The position numbers and the translations under genes are program-made. From NCBI RefSeq assembly GCF_023065955.2, contig NW_026623067.1:59218444-59282443 (forward strand): 64,000 nucleotides of DNA, in the 5' to 3' direction. The notes under the pieces are model-generated. The model worked only from the letters and a program-made list of their open reading frames with translations, did not search any database and was not told the DNA's origin. This DNA comes from Ursus arctos (lineage: Eukaryota; Chordata; Mammalia; Carnivora; Ursidae). Shown here piece by piece: positions 13,101 to 26,100 of the stretch (positions within the stretch are counted from its first letter, which is position 1; every line of letters starts with the position of its first letter).

Positions 13101-16100
13101 TTTATCTCAAAACCTCAAGTTGCACACCTTAAATAGGTACAACTGTTGTCAATTATACCTCACTAAAGCTAAAAACAGTTAATTAAAATAAACAAACAAG
13201 ACCACTTCCCATGTGGTTAGCAATAAAAAGAGAGATAAAATAGTTTAATGGGAGAAATACTCTCCTTGAACTAATTAAAATCTTAAAGTAATTTGAAGAA
13301 AATGAATTTCTAAAATGAAAGAAAATTGAATTTATGCTGCCAACCTTATGACACGGTTTATTCTCATTTACACAACCCATTTAAAATTATTTGGCTTATT
13401 CTTAAGGTAAATCATTGCTCTCATCACGTTTTGGGAAAAGATTTTTTCTACATTCCCTGATTTTATGATGTATGACCAATGCTAAATAAATTTAATTATA
13501 TCTGAGGAATTTGGACCACAATATATTCAAACCCAGGCTTATAAAAACAAAAAATCTACCTCCCTACAGATAATTACATGATTTACATCATCCTTAAAAA
13601 CGTTTCCAAAAAGTTCAGTCGACACTCACGCTAATTAAGGCAAGAAAAAGCGGCAGAAATAATTCCCCAAAGCACTTGTCCCTGAAAGGTTCACCTAGTA
13701 CTTTCGAAGTGCATTACATTCTACAAAGACCTAGCATATATAGACTCAAACTTTCCACAACAACTTCATAACCTTTGACCTATTTCTAATTTCACTTCTA
13801 AAATTTTACCAGTGCAAAGAAAGAATTAGATAGGCAAAAAGATGCATGTATAAATGTGTTCACTGCTGGGCCACTTAGCAAAACACTTAAGTATAATATG
13901 TTAAAGAAATAAACAATGGTATTTACATATAATAAATAGTATGCTGCTTTTTAACAATTATGTTTTAAAACAATAATGCCATGGAAAATGCTTACAATAT
14001 TATATTGATGGAGGAAAAAACAAAAGCAGCATAACAGAAAACAAATACGTATGCATATACATGTTTTATAATATATATTAAATACAAATACAAAAATGTT
14101 AACAGTTGCTATATCTGGGGTAGTGGGATTACAGATTTTTATTTTCTTCTATGTTATTTTGTGTGATTCCAAATTATTTTTCAAAGAAAATTAAGTCCTA
14201 AGTAAGCCATTAACAGGAGATACCAAGAAAACTAACAGAGTAAAAATTTTTAAATTATATACCTTGATGAATAAACTTTAACATTTACAAAATTAAATAT
14301 TAGCTGAATCTAGTTTAAAGAACAGAAAAATTATTATTTCCTACAATAAACATACAGTGTACCTACAGTTAGCTGCATCTCACTAGACTGATTGTCTTCA
14401 GTTTCTGCTTCATATTCTGGAACAGATGCAAGACCATATTCTCCAGACATAGGTCTTTTAGCTTCATTTTGAGAAACTGCTGTGTATAGAAGAATTTTAA
14501 AAATTGTAACCCAATCAGTATTTGGTTTTAACTGTAACATGATTTGTACCGATTCTCATAAAAGCCCTGAATAGCATCCTGAACAGAAGGGTGCTGAAAA
14601 TCTAGGTGTGGAATATCTCCTTCACCAATATCTTATAATGAAATCTTGCAATTATAAAAGTGTTAATCTGTATTTAGTGACTTTGAGGAAAGATGCATGA
14701 GACCAGGGACTACTCTTTAATTCTGTGATGCCTATTCTATGCTGATTCAGTATTTGTGTTTCCTTCTTACCCACCAATTCCTAGAATGTTAGATTCTGCT
14801 GGGCTATTATAATTCTAGGTCCTCTTATTATTAATAAATCAAATGTTAATACATAACAAAAATTCAACTTTAGAAAGAGGGTCTGTTACTAGAGAGGTCA
14901 CACTACAATATACCGTAACTCTGGACTAAGAGACACAAACATTAAAAGGCTCTGCTCTTTAAGCCTGACGTGTGTTCCAACCTGAAACCTGTAATTCTTA
15001 CCTGTAATTTTAAATGTTTCTCTCTGTAATGCTCTGGTGACCGGTATTCGTTGGTACCAGTGTCCAACACCTTCAACCTCCCACAGGAGTTCATGGTCTC
15101 CTGGATACTTTTCAAAGTACTGCTTGCAAGCTGAAAAATACATTTAGAATTTTCTAGAAATCCCAAATATAAACTGTTTTGGAAAACAGAAAGAAGACAG
15201 AAAGTAAGCTGCCCAACTCACTTAACGGTGCTAGCATACGTAACACTAATGCAACTCAATTACACATCAGTCTCGCTAATGAAAATTTTAACATAAACAA
15301 ACAATAAAAATCCTATTAGAAGATGTGCTTCACCTTTAAGGAGAAGATTACTAAATATTACCACGGGGAATAAAATTAGAATAAAATGATTACTTGATTC
15401 AATAATATATAACCACCAACTCTCACCAATTATTTGGTAAATTCCATGAAATTCTAAACATTCCCAACAAGTTTATTTTTTAAGGGAACTTGTCAAAACT
15501 TGACACCAAACGCAAAATGAAGGAAGAAAGGGTTAAGAAAGGATATGGAAGAAGTAGAAGAAGAAAAGGAAAAAGAAAAATTAAAATACCAGGGGGGAAA
15601 AGCCCACCAGGAAAGAAGCACACATACACTAAAAACCTGGCAAATAACAGAGGAGGCATTACATCTCAGTGCAGAGTAGATCAACTATCAAAATAAAAAT
15701 GCTAGAACAAAAATCCATATAGAAGAAAATAAAGTTGGATCCTGACCTCACATCAACACCATTCACAAAATTAAATTCTAGATGGATTCTAAGATCTACT
15801 AGGAAAAGCAAAATGTTTAAAGGAAAACATAAGATAATACCTCCCAGACATAACGGTGCTAAAAGATTTCTTATGAAAGATACAAAAATCATATTCCATA
15901 ATGAAATATTATGATAAACTTCTTAGAGTTTTAAACTTACTATCAGGAACTGTGCAAGAGAACTTTCTACTATGATGGAAATGTCCTGTATTAGCAATGC
16001 CCAATACAGTAGCCACTAGCCACATGTGGCTACTGAATGAATGTTAAATTTAATTTTAATTAAACTGAAATTAAATCTAATTTATATTAGTGACTGCTGT

Positions 16101-17067
16101 ACTGGACTGCATAGTTTTATATTAAAAAGATACCATAAAGACACAGGAGATTCTCAAAATAAAACAAAGGACTAGTATTCTCAGCATATTAAAAATCCTA
16201 AAATTGAATTAGAAAGACAAAATGATCCCCAAAAGAAACTGGCAGATGCTATGAAAAGGAAATTTACACATCATGAAACCTGAAAGCTCACGTAACAAAG
16301 GTAAAGATGGCAAACCTCACTAGCTGCCAGGGAAATGCAAGATGAAACAACTAGATACCATTTTCACACCTATCAGATAACCCAAGCATCCAAAGAATAA
16401 GGAAAATGGAAACTACATTCTCCTGGTGTGAGAATAATTTTTCAATAGTTAGTAAAGTTGAAAAGACATATTGTATGCTCCAATTCTACTACTGGGTATA
16501 TACCCTAATGACTTACACATATGCACAAGAAGACTTCTGTAATATTCATCACAGGGCTGTTTTTAAACAGGCGTGGGGAGTTCAACCTAAGAGCCCATCA
16601 TTAAGGGATACATGAATAAATTATAAAATGTATACAATAAAACACCACACAGAAGCTACAACAAATTACAGCTATATATTAACAATGATAAATCTATTAA
16701 AAAGATCAGTAAAAAAAACAAGTTAGTGTATGTACAAATGGTATCACATAAAAAGTTTAAAAACACATTAAACAAAATGATGCAGCCTCTGTGGAATAGT
16801 TTGCCAATTCCTCAAAAAGTTCAACATAGAATTACCATATAACTCCACAATTCCACTCACAGCTATATATCCGAAAGAACAGAAAGCAGGGACTCGAACA
16901 GTTATCTGTATACCAATGACCATGGCAGCATTGTTCACAATAGCCAAAAGGTAGAAAGAACCCAACTGTCCGTCCATCAGAAGACGAATGGATGAATGAA
17001 TAAAATGTGACATGTACACACAATAAAAATATATTCAGCCACAAAAAGGAATGGAATTTTTTTTTAA

Positions 17068-17106
<39 letters not shown>

Positions 17107-20100
17107 ATGCACAAGCAGGGGGAGGGGCAGAGGGAGAATTCTCAAGGAGACCCCCCCCACTGAGCAAAGATCCAGACATAGGACTTGATCCCATGACCCC
17201 GAGATTGTGACGGGAGCCAAAATCAAGAGTCAGCTGTGGGGTGGTTGGGTGGCTCAGTCAGTTGAATGTCTGACTCTTGGCTCCAGCTCAGGTCATGTGA
17301 CATCAAGCCCCGCATAGGACTCCATGCTCAGTGCAGAATCCGCTTGAGTTTCTCTCTCCCTCTCCCTTTGCTCCTCCCTACTCTCTATGCATGCACACAC
17401 ACTCTCTCTCAAATAGATAAATCTTCAAAAAAAAAAAAAAAAGAGTCAGCCACTTAACCGACTGAGCCACCCAGGGACCCCAGGAAAGAAATTTTGATAT
17501 ATACTACAACATGGATGGTTCTTAAATACTATGCTAAGTGAAATAAGACACGCATAGAACAACAAATATTGTATGATTCCACTTCTATGAGGTATCTAGA
17601 ATGGGCAAATTCACAAAGACAGAGAGTGAATGTGACTAATACCACTGATGCACAACTACAAATAGTTCGAATGATAAATACTATGTTATATATAGTATAG
17701 CCCCCCCCCAAATTTAAGCAAACTAGGGGCACCTGGCTGGCTTAGTCAGTAGAGCATGCAACTCTTGATGATCTTGGGGTTGTGTGTTTGAGCCCCACAT
17801 TGCATGTGGAGATTACTTAAAAATAAAGTCTTTAAAAATTGGGACACTGGGGTGGCTCAGTCAGTTGAGCGTCTGCCTTTGGCTCAGGTCAGGATCAGGT
17901 CCTAGGATAAGCCCTGCATCAGGCTCCATGCTCAGTAGGGAGTCGGCTTCTCCCTCTCCCTTCCCCACACCCCCCCATTGCTCCTGAGCTTGTGTGCTCA
18001 CTCTCTCCCCCCCCCACTCAAATGAATAAAATCTTAAAAAAAAAAAAAACAAATATACTCAAACATATACATATACAAATTTAATGTATGATCTAGATTA
18101 AGAGTTAGGAAACTTTTTCTTAAAGGGGCAGACAGTTAAGTATTTTAGGCTTACAGGCCATATGGGCACTGTCATAACCAACTCTGACATTTTAGTGCAG
18201 AAGAAGCCACAGACAATATGTAAATGAATGAAAAGCTGTGTTCCAATAGAATTTTATTTACAAAAAGAATTAGAAGGTCAGTGGACCACTGTTTGCCGAC
18301 CTGATATAGATATAAATGCAAATCAGTGAAGATAAACTATTCAACAAATAATACTAGAGCAACCATATACCTGTCAGGTAAAATAAAGTTGGACCTGTAC
18401 CTCAAAAAGTACACCAGGATAAATTCCCAACAGGTAAGATTCATGAGACCTTATTCATTCCATGTCTTTAGGTACCGGTACACAATAGTACTGTATAAAT
18501 TAACTTCTCGTAGTTAATCATCTACTCATGCCTGAGATCAAGCCCATCCATACTTGGCACTCGTCACCTATTTGTGGAATGAATAAATTCTCTTTTTAAA
18601 GCTCACAATATACAACACTATGGTCTTTTCTAAATCATTAAAAATATTCATGAAAACAATTCAAGACCACCAAAGAATACTGGACATCTAGCAGCCTCAA
18701 GGAACTACTAATTGAGTTGTAAGAGAAAATGAAATGGAAATCCAAGTTCTTCAAATATAATAAGCATTGTACAAGACAGATAGGAAGAGCAAGAAACAGA
18801 AAATGGAGATGCCACACATAGTCTAAAATTTTTCTATTTTCAATATATTCCTTCATTTTCACACTTCAAAGAGTCTTATTCATAAAATTATACAAATGAG
18901 ATCAATAAAATATTATCAGGCAATCTCCTGCCTAAATTGAAGGATAAGAGGAGTTAGAGCACACTTGGACTATGCAAAAATAGACATACACCTGTAATTC
19001 TTTTGGTATTCAATGTATCATTAGAATTAGAAAAGACTATCTTTTTTAAAGATTTTATTTATTTATTTATTTGACAGAGAGAGAGAGACAGACAGCGAGA
19101 GAGGGAACACCAGCAGGGGGAGTGGGAGAGGAAGAAGCAGACTCCCAGTGAAGGAGCCCAATGCAGGGCTCGATCCCAGAACACCAGGATCACGCCCTGA
19201 GCCCAAGGCAGAGGCTTAACGACTGAGCTACCCAGGAGCGCCAGAAAAGAGTATTTTTTAAAAAGATTTTATTTATTTATTGGAGAGAGAGAGTACACAA
19301 GCAGGGGGAAGGGGCAGGGGGAGAAGCAGACTCCCCACTGAGCAGGGAGTCTGACACGGGCTTGAGGCCAGGATGCTGAGATCAAGAGCTGAGCCAAAGG
19401 CAGCTGCCCAACTGACTGAGCCACCCAGGCACCCCAAAAAAGAATAAGTAATAAGAGATTCTGCCTACAGTGGGTGTGTTTACATTCCTTCCCAAATTCA
19501 GTAAAGCTGTAATTAGATTTTAAGGATAAAGCCATTTTCAGATTATCCAGTTGTATACAGGGTTCATGCTTTTCTCATGTATGGGTCTACACAGAAACTA
19601 TAATTCAAGATGGGCACACAACACTTGGTTCTTGTTTCTGAATTTCTGATATTAAAAAGGGGGAGCAAACTTAGAACAAAAATATATTTTTAGTGGAAAT
19701 AAACATCTCCAGTTAGATTAAAATCAATGGTAAATTACATTTTAATGAAGTTTTCAAGTAAATTACCTTCCAGGATTAAATCTTACTTCATTAAGAGAAA
19801 AGCAGTAGTTTGGGATTTACATTTATAAATGCACATATAAATTCACCAACAGTTTTTAAGTATCACATGGTATACTCATACAATGGAATACTAAACAGCA
19901 CTGAAAATGAATAAACAGAGCTATGTGAATCCACAGGAATGAATCTCATAAATATACAAATCAAACTGTAGGAGAATTCATACAGTATATGTCATTTATA
20001 TAAAGCTCTTTTTAAGATTTTTCTTATATATTTGAGAGAGAACACACAAGCAGGGAGGGGTTGCAGAAGGAGAGGGAGAAGCAGGCTCCTTTATAAGTCT

Positions 20101-23100
20101 AAGAGGGACACCTGGGTGGCTCAGTCAGTTAAGTGATTTTGGCTCAGGTCATGATCTCAGGGTTGTGAGATCGAGCCCTGCATGAGGCTCTGGGCTGGGC
20201 AAGGAGTCTGCTTAAGGTTCTCTCTCTTCCTCTCCCTCGGCCCCATCCCTGCCCCTCATGCATGTGCATTCGTGAACACCTCTGTCTCTCTCTCCGTCTC
20301 TCCACCTCTCAAAAAGAAAAAGTCTAAGAAATACATGGGGAAAATAAATGCCAAATTAAGGTAGTGCTTATTTCAGGGAAGGGAGCGAGCTAATTGGGTA
20401 GGTGTACAACTGTACTGGCAGTGATCCATTTCTCATGGATGGTACATGTTGGATGGTTCATGAGTATTTGTTGTCTTATTCTTTACATGTTTTTATACAT
20501 CTGAAATTACTTTTCTCTTTTTAATTTTAAAAGCTACCATAGAGAACCTAAAGAAATGGCCAAAGGATCTAAATATACATTTCCCCAAAGAAGATACAGA
20601 AATAGCCAATTAGCATATGAAAAGATGCTCAACATCAAATGAAAATCAAAACTATAAGATGCCACTTTATACCCACAAGAATGGCTGTAATCAAAAAGAT
20701 AGTAACAAGTGTTGTTGAGGATATGCAGAAATTCTAACTCTCATACACTATTTATGGGAATGTAAAATGGTATAGTTGCTTTGGAAAACAGTTTGGCATT
20801 CCTCATAATGTTAAATATAGTCACCATATGACCCAGCAATTCCATCCACACGTAAGTGCAGAGATAGGTCCACACAAAAACTATACAAATGTTCACAGCA
20901 GCATTATCCATAACAGCTAAAAAGTGGAAACAACCCAAAAGTCCATCAACTGATGATGGATAAACAAAATGTACCATATCCATAAAACAGAATATTATTC
21001 ATCCATAAAAAGGAATGAAGCACTGATTCATTCTACAACATAGATGAACTTTAACAAAATTTATGCAAAATAAAAGCAGCTAGACAAAAAGGGCTTATAA
21101 TACAATCATACCACATGATTACATTTATATGAAATGTCAAGAACGGGTAAATCCATAAAGAAGAAAAAAGAACAGTGGTTGCTAGGGGATGAAGGAGTGG
21201 GGGAATGAAGAGTGAGTACTAGCTGGTACAGGGTTTCTTTTGGGGTAATGAGCACGTTCTGGAATTAGATACTGGTTATGGTTGCACAGCTATGAATGCA
21301 ATAAAAACCACTGAATTATACACTTTAAGAGGGTGAATGTTATCATATATGAATTATATGTCAACTTTTTAAAAAAGTCACCACAACTCCAAAAAGCCAT
21401 ATACATAAGACAAGGACACATTTGCAAAATGAAGCCCTTAGGGACCCAAAGAATCCAAGTGTAGTTAATAATGATATATGCACATTTACCGTACCCTGCA
21501 GAAACAACTCCGAAGTGAGACTGAGACAAGTTTAACATTTTTTAACTTAATTTACCTGTATACATGAGAGAAGAGAGTGGATACCGCAAGCCAAGAGCAT
21601 CTTCTGTAAAGGAGTCAACAAAGTCCTCCAGCATATGAAGCCCAAAATCTTTGCCTCGGTATTTCTTTCTTACAAACATTGTATCAAGAACTGGCAGTTG
21701 GTAGCTTTGGGTAAGAAATGAGGTACATATGCTTCCTGCAGTCATAAGAAAAGAAACCCAACAATACTTTTCACATTAAAAGGCCATAAATGTGTATATG
21801 TTTAAAGAGTATGAGTTAACATGCTAAAAATGGTTGGTTTTCCCTACATCAAGAGTGTATTAAAGAAATGTATCAATTTCATAATATTAAATGCTTCCCA
21901 GCTGCTATTACACATCACAATGTATACATGTGATAATGAGAAGAGGTATGTATTTTCTCTGTCAACAGTATCATCTAAGTTGCTATTACCATTTTATGAA
22001 GTATATACTAGAATATGCATTGCTGTCTATAGACCTGCACAACTTTAAAACTCATCAACTATTACATTTTAAAACTGAAAGAGCATGTGATGACTATATA
22101 TAGTATATGACGCACCAAGTACCTCATTACAACTTCAGTAACTGAACAGCCATCTATCCCTTTTTCTCTAGTGAGTCGTCTCATTTTTATCTACTCCGTG
22201 ATGGCAAAAAAGAAATCAGTTTTCCAGATTTTTAAGGACTATGGATTAGGACTAAATGGAATCATCTGTCTTAGAAATGGCTAAGTCAGCAATCTTTTTG
22301 CCGTAAATGTATTTTTTTAAATATCCCATATGCTTAAGGTTAAACAGGAGAAGTAACTTACAGTAACTAAATATGCCTCTTCTATTACACAGCTATGGTG
22401 ATTTGTCTTTTTAAGAACCCTGATTTGTGTTCTGATCCTCCAATTAGATGTGTTAGCTTCTTTAACACATTTTAAGACAGTATATAAGTTGTGGACATCA
22501 CAGTGGGGCAACCCACTCTCTATTAATTGCAGAAATAGTTCACAGGTATCAGTCAATACTCTACTCTTTTTGTGCCTCAAATTTAAAAAAAACCCTATTG
22601 TTCTCAGTCAGATTATTCATATAGTTCACATAATTCTAATAATGCAGTTCAAGGAAGATATAAAATTTCAGGTAACAAACATCTCACAAATGGACTTTTA
22701 CCAATCGTATCATTTGATGAATTGGTCAATAAAACAAGATCTTTTTTAGTTGAACCAAATAATCTGAATTATTTATGACTAAACTGGAGAAATTACAGTA
22801 ACTTTCTGCAATAGTCTCCAAGACTATCAGCTACTTTAAGCTTAGAATAGGTAATTCTCATTGCTTAGATCTTAACTGCTGATAATTCAGCTAGGATATT
22901 TCTATGGCTTAAATGGGCTTATAGAATGGCTACAGTTAACAATGCTGTCTACTTGAAATTTCCTAAGGAAGTATATATTCAGTGTTATCACTACAAAAAA
23001 AAAAAAGAAAGAAAATGGTAACTGTGCAGCAATATCTTTTAATTAGCTTGATTTTGGTGAATATTTCACAATGTATACATATATCAAATTATCAAGTTGT

Positions 23101-26100
23101 ACACCTTAAATATGTATCACTTTTAATTGTCAATTTTACTCAATAAAGCTGAAATATACAAATAAGTTACTTGTAAGAGTCTAACTGGTAGTCTCACCAA
23201 CAAGCTACTATGACCATAATTAATTTTTAATGCCTTGAAATCAGAGTCTTTTCATAATAACTGCTAGTAGTGATTACAAAATCAAAAGAGACATTACTTC
23301 ATAAGCACTAGTAGTTCAAAGGAGAAAGCAAAAATGAAAAGTGAAAGCACTATCTAGTTCTAATTTTCAATACGGAGTCTGAGGATTTATGGCTGTTTAC
23401 TATTGTACATGCTTCAGGTTCCTGACAAAAGTATAGTAATTATATGAAGGAAATTATCCACAAATTGATTTTTTTTTCCCACACAAACATTTCTTCTACT
23501 AGAGAAGAGGTAAATTCCAGCATCTTATATTGTTAAAAATGGTAAATTTATGGAACTAGTAGTATTCACAAAGTTTAAAGTTCTTCTATTATTTATTTGT
23601 CATGTACATATTCATTGTACATGAATTCAAAATTCATACAGAAATGCAAAGGACTGCAGAAAAGATGCCGATTCTCTCCCTTTACCTAAAAACTTATACA
23701 GTTGACCCTTGAACAACTTGGGAGTTAGGGGCACTAACTAACTCAGGGCGGTAACCCTGAGCAGCTGAAAATCCACGTATAACTTTTGACTCCCCCAAAA
23801 CTTAACTACTAACAGCCTACTGCTGACTGGAAGCCTTACTGATAACAGTCAATTCACACATACTCCGTATGTTACATGTATCATATACTATATTCTCCCA
23901 ATATTGTAGGCTGGAGAAAATAAAATGTTATTAAGAAAGTCATTAAGAAGGGTGCCTGGGTAGCTCAGTCGGTTAAGTGTCTGACTCTTGGTTTCAGCTC
24001 AGGCCATGATCTCAGGATCCTGGGATTGAGCCCTGTGTCGGCCTCCACACTCAGTGCAGAATCTGCTTGTCCCTCTTTCTCCTTCTCTACTCCTCTCTCT
24101 GCTTGTGCGCTCTCTAATAAAATCTTTTTAAAAAGGCATAAGAAAGAGAAAATACACTTATAGTACTGTACTATATTTATTGGAAAAAAAACCACATATA
24201 GTAGACCCATGGAGTTCAAACCTGTGTTGTTCAAGGGGCAACCATACTTTGTATAAGTGTTCTATCAGTATACAAAGATATCAAATAAGAGCAGAAAAAC
24301 TTCCCATGTTACCAGAGATTCTTCAGACCCATCAACGGCTGTAGACAATAGCACAATTATCTAGTAAAGCAAAACCACAACCTAACTTAGATGAAGTTTT
24401 CATTAAATTAAATTTACTAACTGTAATTAAATTAAATTTAGCACCGCACATGGTAGATTGAATACTCATAATCCTCAAAATTCTTTTCATCTTTGACCAC
24501 CTTCCTCTTCTATATATTCTCTCTGGGAAATCTCACCTTCTCCCAAGGCTTCTACCATTTATCTAAATGTTGATAACCAATAATCTTTAAATTCTGTAAT
24601 GAATGAGACTTTTCCAAGAGTAAGAATGAAAGAGCCTACATAAATGTAAATATACAAAAATCACAGGATTAGTTCGGTAAATAGAGAAAAAACATTTGAC
24701 AAAATCCAACACCTTTCATGATAAAAATACTCAATGTCCTAATCTGATAAAGGGACTTACGAAAAACCCACCACTAACATCACACTTAATGGTGAGAGAC
24801 TCGATGGTTCCACCTAAGATCAGGAACAAAACACAACTGTTCACTCTCACTGCGTCTATTCAACACAGTAGTGGAGGTTCTAATTAGGCAAAAAAGGGAA
24901 ATAAATGGCAGCCAGACTAAAAAGAAAGAAGTAAAACTATATTTATAGATGACATCATTTTATATATAGAAAATCTTAAGGAACCTACTAAAAAATTATT
25001 AAAACTGATAAAAGGCAGTTCAGCAAGGTTGCAAGATCAATATATAAAAATCAAATGTATTTCTATATACCAGCAATGAACAATTTGAAAATGAAATTAA
25101 AGAAAACAATTCCAGGGTCATCTGGGTAGCTCAGTCAGTTGAGCATTTAACTCTTGATTTTGGCTCAAGTCATGGTCTCAGGGTCATGAGATCAAGCCCC
25201 ACATCAGGTTCCACAGTCAGCACAGAGTCTGCTTAAGATTCTCTTCCCCTCTATCCATCCCCCCATTCACACACTCTCTCTCCCTGAAATAAAATCTTTA
25301 AAAATTTTTCATTTATTACCGCATTAACGAATAATAAAATTCTTACAATTAAAATAAGTGCAAAACTTGTATGCATACTAACAACTATACACATTCTTAA
25401 GAGAAATTAAAGAACATCTAAAAAAATGGGAAGACAACCACGTTCATGGATCAGAAGACTTAACGCTATTACATGTCAATATATTCCCCAAATTGACCTA
25501 AAGATTCAAAATTCTCAGCTAAATCTTTTTTGCAGAAATTGACAAGGTGATCCTAAAATTCATACAGAAATGCAAAGGACTGCAAAAAAGCCAAAACAAT
25601 TGTAAAGAAAAACAAAGTTAAAGGACTCACATTTGCCATTTTAACACTTACAAAGCTGCAGTAATCAAAACAGTATGGTACTGTCACAAGAACAGTTAAA
25701 AAGATCAATGGAACAGAACTAAGGGGCCAGAAACAAAACCTCTTATTTATGGTTAGCTCATTTTTGACAGGGGTTCCAAGGAAATTCTACAGAAAAAGAA
25801 GAGTCCTTTCATTGACTAGTCCTGAGACAACAAGATATTCACCTAGGCAAAAAGAAAAAAAAAAAAAAAAGATGCTGGACTCCCTTCCTCACACCATATA
25901 CACATACTAACTGCAAGTGGATCATCACCTAAATTTAAGACCTAACACTATAGAACTCCAGGAAGAAAACATAGCAATAAATCTTTATCACCTTAGATTA
26001 GACAAAGTTTTCTTAGATAAATACCAAAAGTGACAAAGATAAAATAAATTGGATTTCATCAAAATTTTAAAATTCTGTGTTTCAAAGGATACCATCAAGA

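Larger units (their letters stand above)
11613..14366 (-). other. FAM169A: FAM169A intron 8
   Basis: It holds an L2-like relic (11720-12840), the 3' end of an L1 (13060-13185) and a second old L1 3' fragment (13790-14195). Two short (AAAAC)n and (GTTTTT)n runs near 12395 and 12520 are complementary to each other. Confidence 0.65.
16775..17700 (+). repeat. L1 3' fragment split by a nested SINE pair
   Basis: Left part (16775-17060) reads 'gaatagtttgccaattcctc', 'agcattgttcacaatagcca' and 'gtccgtccatcagaagacga'. Right part (17482-17700) resumes with 'caacatggatggttcttaaa' and 'gtgaaataagacacgcatag'. The intervening bases are two CAN-SINEs. Confidence 0.85.
19845..20520 (+). repeat. L1 3' fragment split by SINEs
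   Basis: 'actcatacaatggaatacta' and 'cacaggaatgaatctcata' lie left, and 'ggtaggtgtacaactgtact' and 'tacatctgaaattact' lie right of the SINE pair at 20013-20319. Confidence 0.65.
15131..21555 (-). other. FAM169A: FAM169A intron 6
   Basis: Most of this intron is antisense L1 fragments (15690-15985, 16130-17700, 18310-18440, 19845-20520, 20530-21375) interrupted by a MER5A-like element, an hAT-type element and eight CAN-SINEs, one of them nested in another. A purine-rich, lysine-coding stretch at 15490-15690 is low-complexity, not a gene. Confidence 0.8.

Noticed and set aside
15490..15696. A Lys/Arg-rich 68-residue frame
   Set aside because: It is a purine-rich low-complexity stretch with no homology recognised; the opposite frame is equally open.
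17007..17210. Repeated Arg-Glu or Ser-Leu peptides
   Set aside because: They are translations of the (GA)n run in an antisense CAN-SINE.
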